DNA from: CAVUPF01 sp963803755
GTDB taxonomy: Bacteria > Actinomycetota > Thermoleophilia > Solirubrobacterales > 70-9
Direction: 5' to 3'
Assembly (NCBI GenBank): GCA_963803755.1
Contig: CAWDNP010000003.1
Span: 1-64,000 of the forward strand
Length of the DNA stretch: 64,000 nucleotides
A program made the translations under genes and the position numbers. The notes below the pieces were generated by a model. It did not search any database. It saw nothing but the letters and a program-made list of their open reading frames with translations, and was not told where the DNA came from. Positions 53,009-61,520 of this stretch are shown here, piece after piece; within the stretch, counting starts at the first letter, position 1, and every line of letters starts with the position of its first letter.

Positions 53009-53495
53009 GCGGGAGCCGACCTCAGCGGCGGGAAGCGTAGAGGCTTGCCCCGTCGCCCGCCCGAAGGCAGCGCGTCGGCCAGCAGCAAGAGGTCCTCCAA
53101 CGTCTTGCCGCGCTGCTCCGGAGTGGCGGCGATCCACTCCGCCGCCGACCGGGCGGCGTCGGAAAGAGAGGAGGGTTTAGGAGCGTCGTCGCCGAGCGCG
53201 CCTACGAGCAGGCGCTGGAGTCGTGGTGCGAGCTCTTTGCCCCACGCCAGCTCCGCGATCAGCTCCCGCGCCGCACGATCGACGGGGGTCGTGCGACTGG
53301 CGCACCGACCCGCCTCGCCATGCTTCTCAGTTGTTCTGAGCTTGGCGGTTTTTCGGATTTCCCCCGCGCCTTCTCAATGACCTCATCGGTCAGCTCGCCG
53401 AAGGTAACCAGGGTTCGGCTACGAGGCCCCTTTGGGGTGCTCCGTGACTCGCGTATCTCAAACTTCCCACGCTTGTTTGGGGCGATAAAAGCTAT
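53005..53495 (-). CDS. Partner gene of the nucleotidyltransferase, frameshifted, ATA start
   Basis: The frame from ATA 53495 reads AFIAPNKRGKFEIRESRSTP, continues through RTLVTFGELTDEVIEKARGK and breaks in a C5 run near 53285. A second frame continues VDRAARELIAELAWGKELAP and SDAARSAAEWIAATPEQRGK, to a TGA overlapping the next GTG. Adding one base gives 163 residues. It is a basic, helical protein without a recognisable HTH. No ATG, GTG or TTG fits the start: the natural-looking start codon is ATA, possibly a mutated ATG. Given the two defects, the gene may be inactive, leaving the NTase without its partner, unless the sequence is wrong. Confidence 0.6.
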
Positions 53496-53496
53496 A

Positions 53497-53514
53497 GTGG
53501 GTAAATATTACCAC
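53497..53514. promoter_or_regulatory. AT-rich palindrome at the start of the NTase module
   Basis: GTGGGTAAATATTACCAC abuts the inferred start of the partner gene. The core GGTAA-ATA-TTACC is symmetric, and the flanks GTG/CAC extend it. Such a site is rare in this GC-rich sequence and is placed to act as an operator for autoregulation. It also contains the only TA-rich promoter-like bases between rpiA and the module. Confidence 0.55.
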
Positions 53515-53541
53515 TACGATAGTCGGTACGAAACTGGCAGC

Positions 53542-54207
53542 TCAGGTCAGAGTCATGCGGTTAACGGCGCTCCCTTCTCCCACCAGGACATCGCTGACCA
53601 TACCCGGGGGGAAGAGGCCGTGGGCGGCTATGCCGGGGTCGGCCTCAAGGCGCGCCGCCAGGGCGGCGGGATCGCCGATCTCGCCGCGGTAGTCGGCGAT
53701 CGCGCCGTGGTCGGGGCTATGCGGCGCGTCGCGCAGCTCGACCGCTTCGCCGAGGCGCTCTAGGGTCGAGCGCAGGCCGAAGGCGAACAGCTCCAATGGC
53801 ACCGGGGCGCTCAACGCCTCGACCGGCTTGCTGGAGTCGGCGATCACGACGAAGCGCTCGGTTGCGGCGGCGACGATCTTCTCGCGCAGGTGGGCGCCGC
53901 CGCCGCCCTTGATCAGCCAGCCGTCGGCGGCGATCTGGTCGGCTCCGTCGATCGCGATGTCGAGGCGCTCCAGCTCGCCGAAATCCTCGACCCCGATGCC
54001 CAGCTCCCGCGCCTGGCTCTCGGTCGTCACCGAGGTTGCGACGCAGCGAATCCCGCTCAGCCCGCGCCGCGCCAGCGCCGGCAGCAGGTGGGCGACCGTG
54101 GAGCCGGTGCCGAGGCCGACCGCCATCCCGTCGGAGACCAGCTCTGCCGCCGCCTCGGCGGCGAGCCGCTTCTCGCTATCAGCATTGCTCCTTCCCTCCA
54201 CGTTCAC
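53542..54207 (-). CDS. rpiA: Ribose-5-phosphate isomerase A
   Basis: 221 residues. VGLGTGSTVAHLLPAL, IDIAIDGADQI, LIKGGGGAHLREKIVA and FVVIADSSK are the full RpiA active-site set, with the catalytic Glu/Asp and Lys in place. It interconverts ribose-5-P and ribulose-5-P. Divergent from tkt with 38 bases between starts, it mirrors the zwf/gnd arrangement. The ATG at 54207 precedes NVEGRSNADSEKRLAAEAAAEL. Confidence 0.97.
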   Translation of the reverse strand: MNVEGRSNADSEKRLAAEAAAELVSDGMAVGLGTGSTVAHLLPALARRGLSGIRCVATSVTTESQARELGIGVEDFGELERLDIAIDGADQIAADGWLIKGGGGAHLREKIVAAATERFVVIADSSKPVEALSAPVPLELFAFGLRSTLERLGEAVELRDAPHSPDHGAIADYRGEIGDPAALAARLEADPGIAAHGLFPPGMVSDVLVGEGSAVNRMTLT

Positions 54208-54245
54208 GGGAATCTATGTGCTTGGCAATAGGATCGAGCGGACGC

Positions 54246-56321
54246 ATGAAGCAGAGCGCCCAGGACATCGACCAGCTCGCCATCAACACGATCCGCACGC
54301 TGTCGATCGACGCGATCCAGAAGGCCAACTCGGGGCACCCGGGGACGCCGATGGCGATGGCTCCGGTCGCCTATACGCTCTGGCAGCGCTTCCTGCGCTT
54401 CGACCCAGCCGACCCGATCTGGCCCAACCGGGACCGCTTCGTGCTTTCGGCCGGGCACGCCTCGATGCTGCTCTATGCGCTGCTCTTCCTCGCCGACGTG
54501 CGGGCAGTTGACCCCGACTACGAGGTCGTGGGCGACACCGCCGTCAACCTCGAGGACATCGAGAGCTTCCGCCAGCTCGACTCCCGCGCCCCCGGTCACC
54601 CTGAGTACCGCTGGACCTCCGGCGTGGAGGCGACGACCGGGCCGCTCGGGCAGGGCGTCGCCACCTCAGTCGGGATGGCGATCGCCTCCAAGTGGCAGGC
54701 CGCTCGTTTCAACCGCCCAGGCGCCGAGCTGTTCGGCTTCGACGTCTACGCGATTGCCGGCGACGGCTGCCTGATGGAGGGCGTCTCCGGCGAAGCCGCC
54801 TCGATCGCCGGCCACCTGGAGCTCGACAACCTCTGCTGGATCTACGACAACAACCACATCACGATCGACGGCAGGACGCACCTGGCCTACGACGACGACG
54901 TTGCCGCTCGCTTCATGGGCTACGGCTGGAACGTGGCCAGGGTCGGCGACGCCAACGACACCGAGCTCTTGGCCAGGGCCTTCGAGGAGTTCAAGACGGA
55001 GCCCCACCGTCCCACCCTCGTGATCGTGGACAGCCACATTGGCTGGGGGTCCCCGCATAAGCAGGACACCCCAGCGGCCCACGGCGAGCCGCTCGGGACC
55101 GAGGAGGTGCGGGAGACCAAGCGCGCCTACGGCTGGCCCGAGGACGCCCAGTTCCTCGTCCCCGACGGGGTCAAGGAGCGCTTCGCCGAGGGAGTAGGCA
55201 GGCGGGGCGCCGAGGTCCACGCGGAGTGGGAGCGGACGCTCGCTGCCTACGCGAAGGAGAGCCCCTCCCTCGCCGCCGAGATCGAGGCGATGCAGCGGCG
55301 CGAGCTGCCCCGCGACTGGGACGCGGAGATCCCCGGCTTCGAGGCCGACGAGAAGGGAATCGCCACTCGCAAGGCCTCAAACAAGGTCGAGAACGCGATC
55401 GCCGCGCGCCTCCCCTGGCTGATCGCTGGCTCCGCCGACCTCACCGACTCGACCTCGGTGCGGCTCGACCTCGACGGGGCTGTCGACTTCGAGCCCGGCG
55501 GCTACGAGGGCCGCCAGCTCCACTACGGCATCCGCGAGCACGAGGCGGCGGCGATCTCCAACGGCCTCTCGCTCTCCAAGCTGCGACCGCTCTGGTCCAC
55601 CTACCTCACCTTCTCCGACTACGCCCGCCCGGCGATCCGGCTCTCCTCGCTGATGGAGCTGCCGGTGATCCACGTCTTCACCCACGACTCGATCGGGCTG
55701 GGAGAGGACGGGCCGACCCACCAGCCGGTCGAGCAGCTCGCCTCGCTGCGGGCCGTGCCCGGCCTCGACGTGATCCGCCCCGCCGACGCCAACGAGGTCG
55801 CCGAGGCCTGGCGAGTGGCGATCGACCGCAGCCACCAGCCGGTCGCCCTCGTCCTCACCCGCCAGGACGTGCCGGTGCTCGATCGCTCTCGCTACGCCTC
55901 GGCCAAGGGGCTCCGCCGTGGCGGCTACGTGCTCGCCGACGCCGAGGGCGGCGATCCGGAGACGATCCTGATCGCCACCGGCAGCGAGGTGGCGCTGGCG
56001 GTTGCCGCCCACGAGGAGCTGAGCGCCGAAGGCGTCCGCTCTCGTGTCGTCAGCCTCCCCTGTTGGGAGCTGTTCGACCGCCAGGAAGATGCCTACCGCG
56101 ACCAGGTCCTGCCGCCCTCGGTGACCGCCCGCGTTTCGGTCGAGGAGGCCTCGACCCTCGGCTGGGACCGCTACGTCGGGCTCGACGGCGAGAAGGTCGG
56201 GATGCACACCTTCGGCAGCTCGGCGCCGCTGAAGGAGGTGCAGACGAAGTTCGGCTTCACGCCGGACAAAGTCGCCGAGGCGGCGCGCAAGGCGCTCGCC
56301 CGGACGTCAAGGAACTCGTGA
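54246..56321 (+). CDS. tkt: Transketolase
   Basis: 691 residues from ATG 54246. QKANSGHPGTPMAMAPVAYTLW opens the ThDP domain, YAIAGDGCLMEGVSGEAASIAGHL binds ThDP/metal, HIGWGSPHKQDTPAAHG is the catalytic His loop, and YGIREHEAAAISNGLSL plus DSIGLGEDGPTHQPVEQL form the Pyr domain. It transfers two-carbon units in the non-oxidative branch. Transaldolase follows after 19 bases. The upstream in-frame sequence is the shadow of rpiA. Confidence 0.98.
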   Translation: MKQSAQDIDQLAINTIRTLSIDAIQKANSGHPGTPMAMAPVAYTLWQRFLRFDPADPIWPNRDRFVLSAGHASMLLYALLFLADVRAVDPDYEVVGDTAVNLEDIESFRQLDSRAPGHPEYRWTSGVEATTGPLGQGVATSVGMAIASKWQAARFNRPGAELFGFDVYAIAGDGCLMEGVSGEAASIAGHLELDNLCWIYDNNHITIDGRTHLAYDDDVAARFMGYGWNVARVGDANDTELLARAFEEFKTEPHRPTLVIVDSHIGWGSPHKQDTPAAHGEPLGTEEVRETKRAYGWPEDAQFLVPDGVKERFAEGVGRRGAEVHAEWERTLAAYAKESPSLAAEIEAMQRRELPRDWDAEIPGFEADEKGIATRKASNKVENAIAARLPWLIAGSADLTDSTSVRLDLDGAVDFEPGGYEGRQLHYGIREHEAAAISNGLSLSKLRPLWSTYLTFSDYARPAIRLSSLMELPVIHVFTHDSIGLGEDGPTHQPVEQLASLRAVPGLDVIRPADANEVAEAWRVAIDRSHQPVALVLTRQDVPVLDRSRYASAKGLRRGGYVLADAEGGDPETILIATGSEVALAVAAHEELSAEGVRSRVVSLPCWELFDRQEDAYRDQVLPPSVTARVSVEEASTLGWDRYVGLDGEKVGMHTFGSSAPLKEVQTKFGFTPDKVAEAARKALARTSRNS

Positions 56322-56340
56322 ACGACTCGAAGGGAGCCGC

Positions 56341-57423
56341 GTGAAACCGACCGCACAGCTGCATGAGATCGGCCAGAGCCTCTGGCTCGACAACATCACC
56401 CGCACGATGCTCGCCGACGGCACCCTGCGCCGCTACATCGAGGAGCTCTCGATCACCGGGCTGACCTCGAACCCGACCATCTTCGACAAGGCGATCTCCG
56501 CCGGTGATGCCTACGACGAGCAGATCGTCCGCGACGCGCCCGACGCCGGCTCCACCGAGGATCTCTTCTTCGGCCTGGCGATTGCGGACCTGCGCGAAGC
56601 CGCCGACCTCTTCGCCGGCGTCCACGAGCGCACCGACGGGGTCGACGGCTTCGTCTCGCTCGAGGTCTCCCCCCTCCTGGCCGACGACGCCGCGGCGACG
56701 ATCGAACAGGCCGCTCAGCTGCACGCCAGGGCCGAGCGCGACAACCTCTTCATCAAGATCCCCGGCACCGAGGCGGGGCTGACCGCGATCGAGGAGTCGA
56801 TCTTCGCCGGCATCCCGGTCAACGTGACGCTGCTCTTCTCCGCCGAGCACTACGCCGCCGCCGCCGGGGCCTATATGCGCGGCATCGAGCGCCGGATCGA
56901 GGCCGGCCTCGATCCCAACGTCGCCTCGGTCGCCTCGCTGTTCATCAGCCGCTGGGACGCCGCCGTCGCCAAGCAGGCGCCCGAGGAGCTGCGTAACCGG
57001 CTCGGGGTCGCGGTCGCCTTCCGCGCCTTCGCTGCCTACCACGAGCTGCTCGACTCCGAGCGCTCACAGCGGCTGCTCAACGAGGGCGCCCGCCCGCAGC
57101 GGCTGCTCTGGGCAAGTACCGGCACCAAGGACCCCGACGCCTCCGACGTCCTCTACGTCGAGGCGCTGGCCGCGCCGCTCACCGTCAACACGATGCCGGA
57201 GGACACGTTGCTGGCCTTCGCCGAGCACGGCGAGGTGGGTGACCTCGTCCCCACCGACGGCGGTGAGGCGGACCGGGTCCTGGCCCGCTTTGAGGCAGCT
57301 GGGATCGGGGTCGAGGCGCTGGCTGCCCGCCTCCAGGAGGAGGGCAAGCAGAGCTTCGTCGGCTCCTGGACGGAGCTGCTGAAGACGATCGAGGCCGAGC
57401 TCTCAGAACCGCAGCGCTCGTGA
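56341..57423 (+). CDS. tal: Transaldolase
   Basis: 360 residues from GTG 56341, with AAGGGA upstream. ITGLTSNPTIFDKAI, NLFIKIPGTEAGLTAIEE with the Schiff-base Lys, NVTLLFSAEHYAAAA and LLWASTGTKDPDASDVLYVEAL belong to the actinobacterial long transaldolase group. It transfers dihydroxyacetone units. Its stop overlaps the pgi start region (GTGA at 57420-57423), giving coupled translation. Confidence 0.98.
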   Translation: MKPTAQLHEIGQSLWLDNITRTMLADGTLRRYIEELSITGLTSNPTIFDKAISAGDAYDEQIVRDAPDAGSTEDLFFGLAIADLREAADLFAGVHERTDGVDGFVSLEVSPLLADDAAATIEQAAQLHARAERDNLFIKIPGTEAGLTAIEESIFAGIPVNVTLLFSAEHYAAAAGAYMRGIERRIEAGLDPNVASVASLFISRWDAAVAKQAPEELRNRLGVAVAFRAFAAYHELLDSERSQRLLNEGARPQRLLWASTGTKDPDASDVLYVEALAAPLTVNTMPEDTLLAFAEHGEVGDLVPTDGGEADRVLARFEAAGIGVEALAARLQEEGKQSFVGSWTELLKTIEAELSEPQRS

Positions 57424-59051
57424 CGGCCCTGCGGGAGCGGGCGGCCTGGAAGGACCTCGAGCGCCACTGCTCCCGGCTCCGCGACACCCACCTGCGCGAT
57501 CTCTTCGCCGCCGACCCGGGGCGCGGTGAGCGGCTGATCGCCGAGGGCGCCGGCCTCTACCTCGACTTCTCCAAGAACCGGGTCACCGACGAGACGATGA
57601 TGCTGCTGGGCCGCCTCGCCCTGGAGTGCGGGGTGCCCGAGCGCCGCGAGGAGATGTTCGCCGGCGAGCGGATCAACGTCTCCGAGAATCGCTCGGTCCT
57701 GCACGTGGCGCTGCGGATGCCGCGCAACCGCTCGCTGATCGTCGACGGAGTCGACGTCGTCAAGGAGGTCCACGAGGTCCTGCACCGGATGAGCGTCTTC
57801 GCCGAGCGGGTCCGCTCGGGCGAGTGGACCGGCCACACCGGTCGCCCGATCCGCAATGTGATCAACGTCGGCATCGGCGGCTCCGACCTCGGTCCGGCGA
57901 TGGCCTATGAGGCGCTGCGCCACTACAGTCGCCGCGAGATGACCTTTCGCTTCGTCTCCAACGTCGACGGCACCGACTTCGCCGAGTCCACCCGCGACCT
58001 CGACCCCGCAGAGACGCTCTTCGTCGTCTCCTCGAAGACTTTCACCACGCTGGAGACGATGACCAACGCGCGCACCGCCCGCGAGTGGGTCCTTGCCGGT
58101 TTGGGAGGCGAGGAGGCGGCAGTCGCCAAGCACTTCGTCGCGGTCTCGACCAACGCCGAGGAGGTCGGTGGGTTCGGCATCGACACCGAGAACATGTTCG
58201 GCTTCTGGGAGTGGGTGGGGGGCCGCTACTCGATGGACTCCGCGATCGGGCTCTCGACGATGCTGGCGATCGGTCCCGGTCGCTTCGCCGAGATGCTGAC
58301 CGGCTTCCACGCGATCGATGAGCACTTCCGTGAGGCGCCGCTGGCCGCAAACCTGCCGGTCCTGCTCGGCCTGCTGGCCATCTGGTACGGCGACTTCTTC
58401 GGCGCCCAGACCGTCGCGATCCTTCCCTATGAGCAGTACCTGCACCGCTTCCCGGCCTACCTCCAGCAGCTGACGATGGAGTCCAACGGCAAGCACGCCA
58501 CCCTGGACGGCGCCCGGGTCGATTACCAGACCGGCGCCATCCATTGGGGCGAGCCGGGGACCAACGGGCAGCACTCCTTCTACCAGCTGATCCACCAGGG
58601 CACCGAGCTCATCCCCTGTGACTTCATCGGCTTCATGCACACGCTCAACCCGCTCGGCGATCACCACGACCTTCTGATGGCCAACGTCTTCGCCCAGACC
58701 GAGGCGCTCGCCTTCGGTAAGAGCGCCGAGCAGGTGCGCGAGGAGGGGACGCCGGAGAATCTGGTCCCGCACCGCACCTTCGAGGGCAACCGGCCGACCA
58801 ACACGATCCTCGCCGAGCGACTCGACCCCGGGACGCTGGGCTCGCTCATCGCCCTGTATGAGCACAGCGTCTTCACCCAGGGGGCGATCTGGGGGATCGA
58901 CTCCTTCGACCAGTGGGGGGTTGAGCTGGGCAAGGCGCTCGCGCTGGCGATCGTCCCCGAGCTGCAGGCCGGCCGCGAGCCCAAGCTGCGCCACGACAGC
59001 TCGACCAATGCGCTGATCCGCCGCTACCGCCAGGCGAGGCGCGAGGAGTAG
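57420..59051 (+). CDS. pgi: Glucose-6-phosphate isomerase
   Basis: 543 residues from GTG 57420. NVGIGGSDLGPAMAYEAL, VVSSKTFTTLETMTNA and YQTGAIHWGEPGTNGQHSFYQLIHQG are the PGI signatures, with the catalytic Glu in EPGTNGQHS and His in the same motif. It links glycolysis and the pentose-phosphate pathway. It is coupled to tal by GTGA and followed by cydA after 2 bases, so all belong to one transcription unit. Confidence 0.98.
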   Translation: MTALRERAAWKDLERHCSRLRDTHLRDLFAADPGRGERLIAEGAGLYLDFSKNRVTDETMMLLGRLALECGVPERREEMFAGERINVSENRSVLHVALRMPRNRSLIVDGVDVVKEVHEVLHRMSVFAERVRSGEWTGHTGRPIRNVINVGIGGSDLGPAMAYEALRHYSRREMTFRFVSNVDGTDFAESTRDLDPAETLFVVSSKTFTTLETMTNARTAREWVLAGLGGEEAAVAKHFVAVSTNAEEVGGFGIDTENMFGFWEWVGGRYSMDSAIGLSTMLAIGPGRFAEMLTGFHAIDEHFREAPLAANLPVLLGLLAIWYGDFFGAQTVAILPYEQYLHRFPAYLQQLTMESNGKHATLDGARVDYQTGAIHWGEPGTNGQHSFYQLIHQGTELIPCDFIGFMHTLNPLGDHHDLLMANVFAQTEALAFGKSAEQVREEGTPENLVPHRTFEGNRPTNTILAERLDPGTLGSLIALYEHSVFTQGAIWGIDSFDQWGVELGKALALAIVPELQAGREPKLRHDSSTNALIRRYRQARREE

Positions 59052-59053
59052 CG

Positions 59054-60451
59054 ATGCCCTCGCTCGACCCGCTCCCGCTGGCGGCGTCGGCATCCAATCT
59101 GCTCGCCGCGCGCGAGCAGATGGCTTTCACCCTCGGCTTCCACATCGTCCTCTCCTGCCTCGGCGTCGCGCTGCCGGCGACGATCCTGGTCGCCAACTAC
59201 CTGGGGCTGAAGCGCGGCGACGCCGACGCGATGGAGCTGGCGCGGCGCTGGTCGAAGGCGATGGCGGTCACCTTCGCGGTGGGGGCGGTGACCGGCACCG
59301 TGCTCACCTTCGAGTTCGGACTGCTCTGGCCGCGCTTCATGGAACGCTTCGGCGCCGCCTTCGGAATCGCCTTCGCGATCGAGGGGATCTTCTTCTTCAC
59401 CGAGGCGATCTTCCTCGCGATCTACATCTACGGCTGGAAACGGCTCAGCGGCTGGGCTCACTTCTGGTCGGGGGTGCCGATGGTGATCACCGGGATCGGG
59501 GGAGCCTTCTCCGTGGTCGCCGCCAACTCCTGGATGAACCAGCCGCAGGGCTTCACCCTCGACGCCGCCGGCAAGGTGGTGAGTACCGAACCGGTGAAGA
59601 TCCTGCTCAACCCGGCGACCTGGTACGAGGTCCCGCACATGATCCTTGCCGCCTACATCGTGGTCGGCTTCCTCGTCGCCTCGATCTATGCCACCGGGAT
59701 GCTGAAAGGGCGGCGTGATCGCCTGCACCGGCTCGGCCTCTTGATCCCGCTGACGATCGGCCTGATCGCGGCGCCGCTCCAGTTCCTGGTCGGCGACACC
59801 GCCGCCCGCGCCGTAGCCGAAAACCAGCCGGCCAAGTTCGCCGGGATGGAGTGCATCCAGAAGACCGGTACCCACCAGACCGAGTACATCGGCGGCATCT
59901 GCACCTCGAGCGGCGTCAAGGCGGCGATCCCGATCCCCGACCTCGACTCCTTCCTGGTCGGCTTCAGCGCCGACACCAAGGTCGCCGGGCTGAACTCGAT
60001 CCCGCCACAGAATCGCCCGCCCGCCAACACGCTGCTGCACCTTGCCTTCGACACGATGATCGGGATCTGCACCCTGTTCATCGCGCTCGGCGCCTGGGTC
60101 GCCTTCGTCTGGTGGCGGCGGCGCGACTTCCCAAAGACGATCTGGTTCCTGCGCGCGGTGGCGATCTCGGGAGCGGCGGCGGTGCTCTCGCTCTGGTGTG
60201 GCTGGATCGTCACTGAGGTCGGGCGCCAGCCCTGGATCGTCCAGGGCTACATGCGGACCGCCGAAGCGGTGACCCCGGCTCACGGCATCTGGCTTAGCTT
60301 CGGCGCGGTGCTGCTGCTCTACGCGGCGATCGGGACGATCGCGGTGCGCGTCCTGCGCGGGATGTCGAGGCGCTGGCGCGAGGGCGGGGCGGATCCGGAG
60401 GGTGGGACGCCGTACGCGCCGCCGGTCGCGGCCGGGGAGTCCGGGCTATGA
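59054..60451 (+). CDS. cydA: Cytochrome bd ubiquinol/menaquinol oxidase subunit I
   Basis: 465 residues, nine membrane helices. AFTLGFHIVLSCLGV carries the haem b595 axial His (H30); EGIFFFTEAIFLAIYIYGWKRLS has the conserved Glu pair; YEVPHMILAAYIVVGF has the b558 His; GRQPWIVQGYMRT is the GRQPW motif with the Met ligand region. The Q-loop is short, as in the bd-type class without long insertion. ATG 59054 is 2 bases after pgi. It reduces O2 to water with high affinity. The stop overlaps the ATG of a 23-codon ORF. Confidence 0.96.
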   Translation: MPSLDPLPLAASASNLLAAREQMAFTLGFHIVLSCLGVALPATILVANYLGLKRGDADAMELARRWSKAMAVTFAVGAVTGTVLTFEFGLLWPRFMERFGAAFGIAFAIEGIFFFTEAIFLAIYIYGWKRLSGWAHFWSGVPMVITGIGGAFSVVAANSWMNQPQGFTLDAAGKVVSTEPVKILLNPATWYEVPHMILAAYIVVGFLVASIYATGMLKGRRDRLHRLGLLIPLTIGLIAAPLQFLVGDTAARAVAENQPAKFAGMECIQKTGTHQTEYIGGICTSSGVKAAIPIPDLDSFLVGFSADTKVAGLNSIPPQNRPPANTLLHLAFDTMIGICTLFIALGAWVAFVWWRRRDFPKTIWFLRAVAISGAAAVLSLWCGWIVTEVGRQPWIVQGYMRTAEAVTPAHGIWLSFGAVLLLYAAIGTIAVRVLRGMSRRWREGGADPEGGTPYAPPVAAGESGL

Positions 60452-60519
60452 GTTCGGAGCGACCAGGCATCCATCGCTGGTCCTTTGCGCCGGGAGCGGA
60501 GCGCGAGGTTCTCCTATGA
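60448..60519 (+). CDS. 23-residue ORF linking cydA and cydB by ATGA overlaps
   Basis: ATG 60448 overlaps the cydA stop (ATGA), and its TGA at 60517-60519 overlaps the cydB ATG (ATGA). The peptide begins MSSERPGIHRWSF and ends AEREVLL; it is polar, with no membrane helix, so it is unlike the one-helix CydX or CydS subunits. The exact fit of both junctions suggests translational coupling by a relay ORF, or a small assembly peptide. It could also be chance, since 72 bases is short. Alternatives: a leader that spaces CydA and CydB synthesis. Confidence 0.5.
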   Translation: MSSERPGIHRWSFAPGAEREVLL

Positions 60520-61520
60520 GCAGAGCCGACGCCGCTGCGGCGATCCTCTGGGTCGGGACGACCTTCTACGCGCTCTTCGGTGGCGCCGACTTCGGCGGCG
60601 GCTTCTGGGACCTGATCGCCGGCAACGCCGAGAAGGGCGAGCGGCCGCGGGCGTTGATCCAGCGCTCGCTCACCCCAGTCTGGGAGGCGAACCACGTCTG
60701 GCTGATTTTCATCCTCGTCGTCCTTTGGACCGCCTTCCCGCCCGCCTTCGGTGCGGTGATGAGGACGCTCTACGTACCGCTGGCGTTGGCTGCGGTCGGG
60801 ATCGTCCTGCGCGGCTCGGGGTTCGCCTTTCGCAAGTCGATCGAGGGCCTCTCGGCGCGACGGGCCGCCGGCGCCACCTTCGCCCTCTCCTCGGTGCTCA
60901 CTCCCTTCTTCATGGGCACGGTGGTCGGCGCGATCGCCGCCGGCAACGTCCCAGCGAACGGCGACGGTAACGCCTTCTCCAGCTGGTTGGAGCCGTTACC
61001 ACTGTTGACCGGGGCAATGTTCGTCGCGACAGGGGCTTATCTCTCCGCCGTCTTCTTGGTCGGTGACGCCCGCCGCGGCGGGGAGGTGGATCTTGAGCGC
61101 TACTTCGTGCGGCGCGCGCTGGCGGCGTCGCTGGTTGCCGGGGTTGCCGCCGCCACCGGGCTGGTCGAGCTCCACGCCGAATCGCGCTACGTCTTCGACC
61201 GCCTCATCGACCAGGGACTGCCGCTCGTGGTCCTCTCGGTCCTCAGCGGGGTCGGCTTGCTGGGCGTCCTCTTGCGGGGCGGCCGCAGGCCGCTTCGCCC
61301 ACTCGCCGGCGGGGCGGTGATCGCCGTGATCTGGGGTTGGGGAGTCGCCCAGTTCCCCTACCTGTTGCCGACCAGCCTGAAGATCGGAGAAGCCGCGGCG
61401 CCGAACTCGACGCTGAACGTCGTCTTCATCGTCTTCGCCATCGCCGCCGTCCTCGTCCTGCCATCGCTCGGCCTCCTGTATTCGCTCAGCCAGCGGGACC
61501 TGCTGGAGGGCGAGCATTGA
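60516..61520 (+). CDS. cydB: Cytochrome bd oxidase subunit II
   Basis: 334 residues, eight membrane helices. ILWVGTTFYALFGGADFGGGFWDL is the start of CydB, PVWEANHVWLIFILVVLWTAFPPAF the conserved second region, and FRKSIEGLSARRAAGATFALSSVLTPFFMGTVVGAIAAGNV follows. The C-terminal part contains WGWGVAQFPYLLP. ATG 60516 is in phase with a 23-codon ORF stop. The stop overlaps a TTG start of the next gene. The subunit pairs with CydA; no cydC/D or cydX is in the window. Confidence 0.96.
   Translation: MSRADAAAAILWVGTTFYALFGGADFGGGFWDLIAGNAEKGERPRALIQRSLTPVWEANHVWLIFILVVLWTAFPPAFGAVMRTLYVPLALAAVGIVLRGSGFAFRKSIEGLSARRAAGATFALSSVLTPFFMGTVVGAIAAGNVPANGDGNAFSSWLEPLPLLTGAMFVATGAYLSAVFLVGDARRGGEVDLERYFVRRALAASLVAGVAAATGLVELHAESRYVFDRLIDQGLPLVVLSVLSGVGLLGVLLRGGRRPLRPLAGGAVIAVIWGWGVAQFPYLLPTSLKIGEAAAPNSTLNVVFIVFAIAAVLVLPSLGLLYSLSQRDLLEGEH

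Noticed and set aside
57153..59093. 646-codon open frame antisense to tal-pgi
   Set aside because: Overlaps two certain enzymes and has no motif; composition is that of a complement strand.
59024..60283. 419-codon open frame antisense to cydA
   Set aside because: His/Arg/Asp-rich complement of membrane-helix codons; not a protein.
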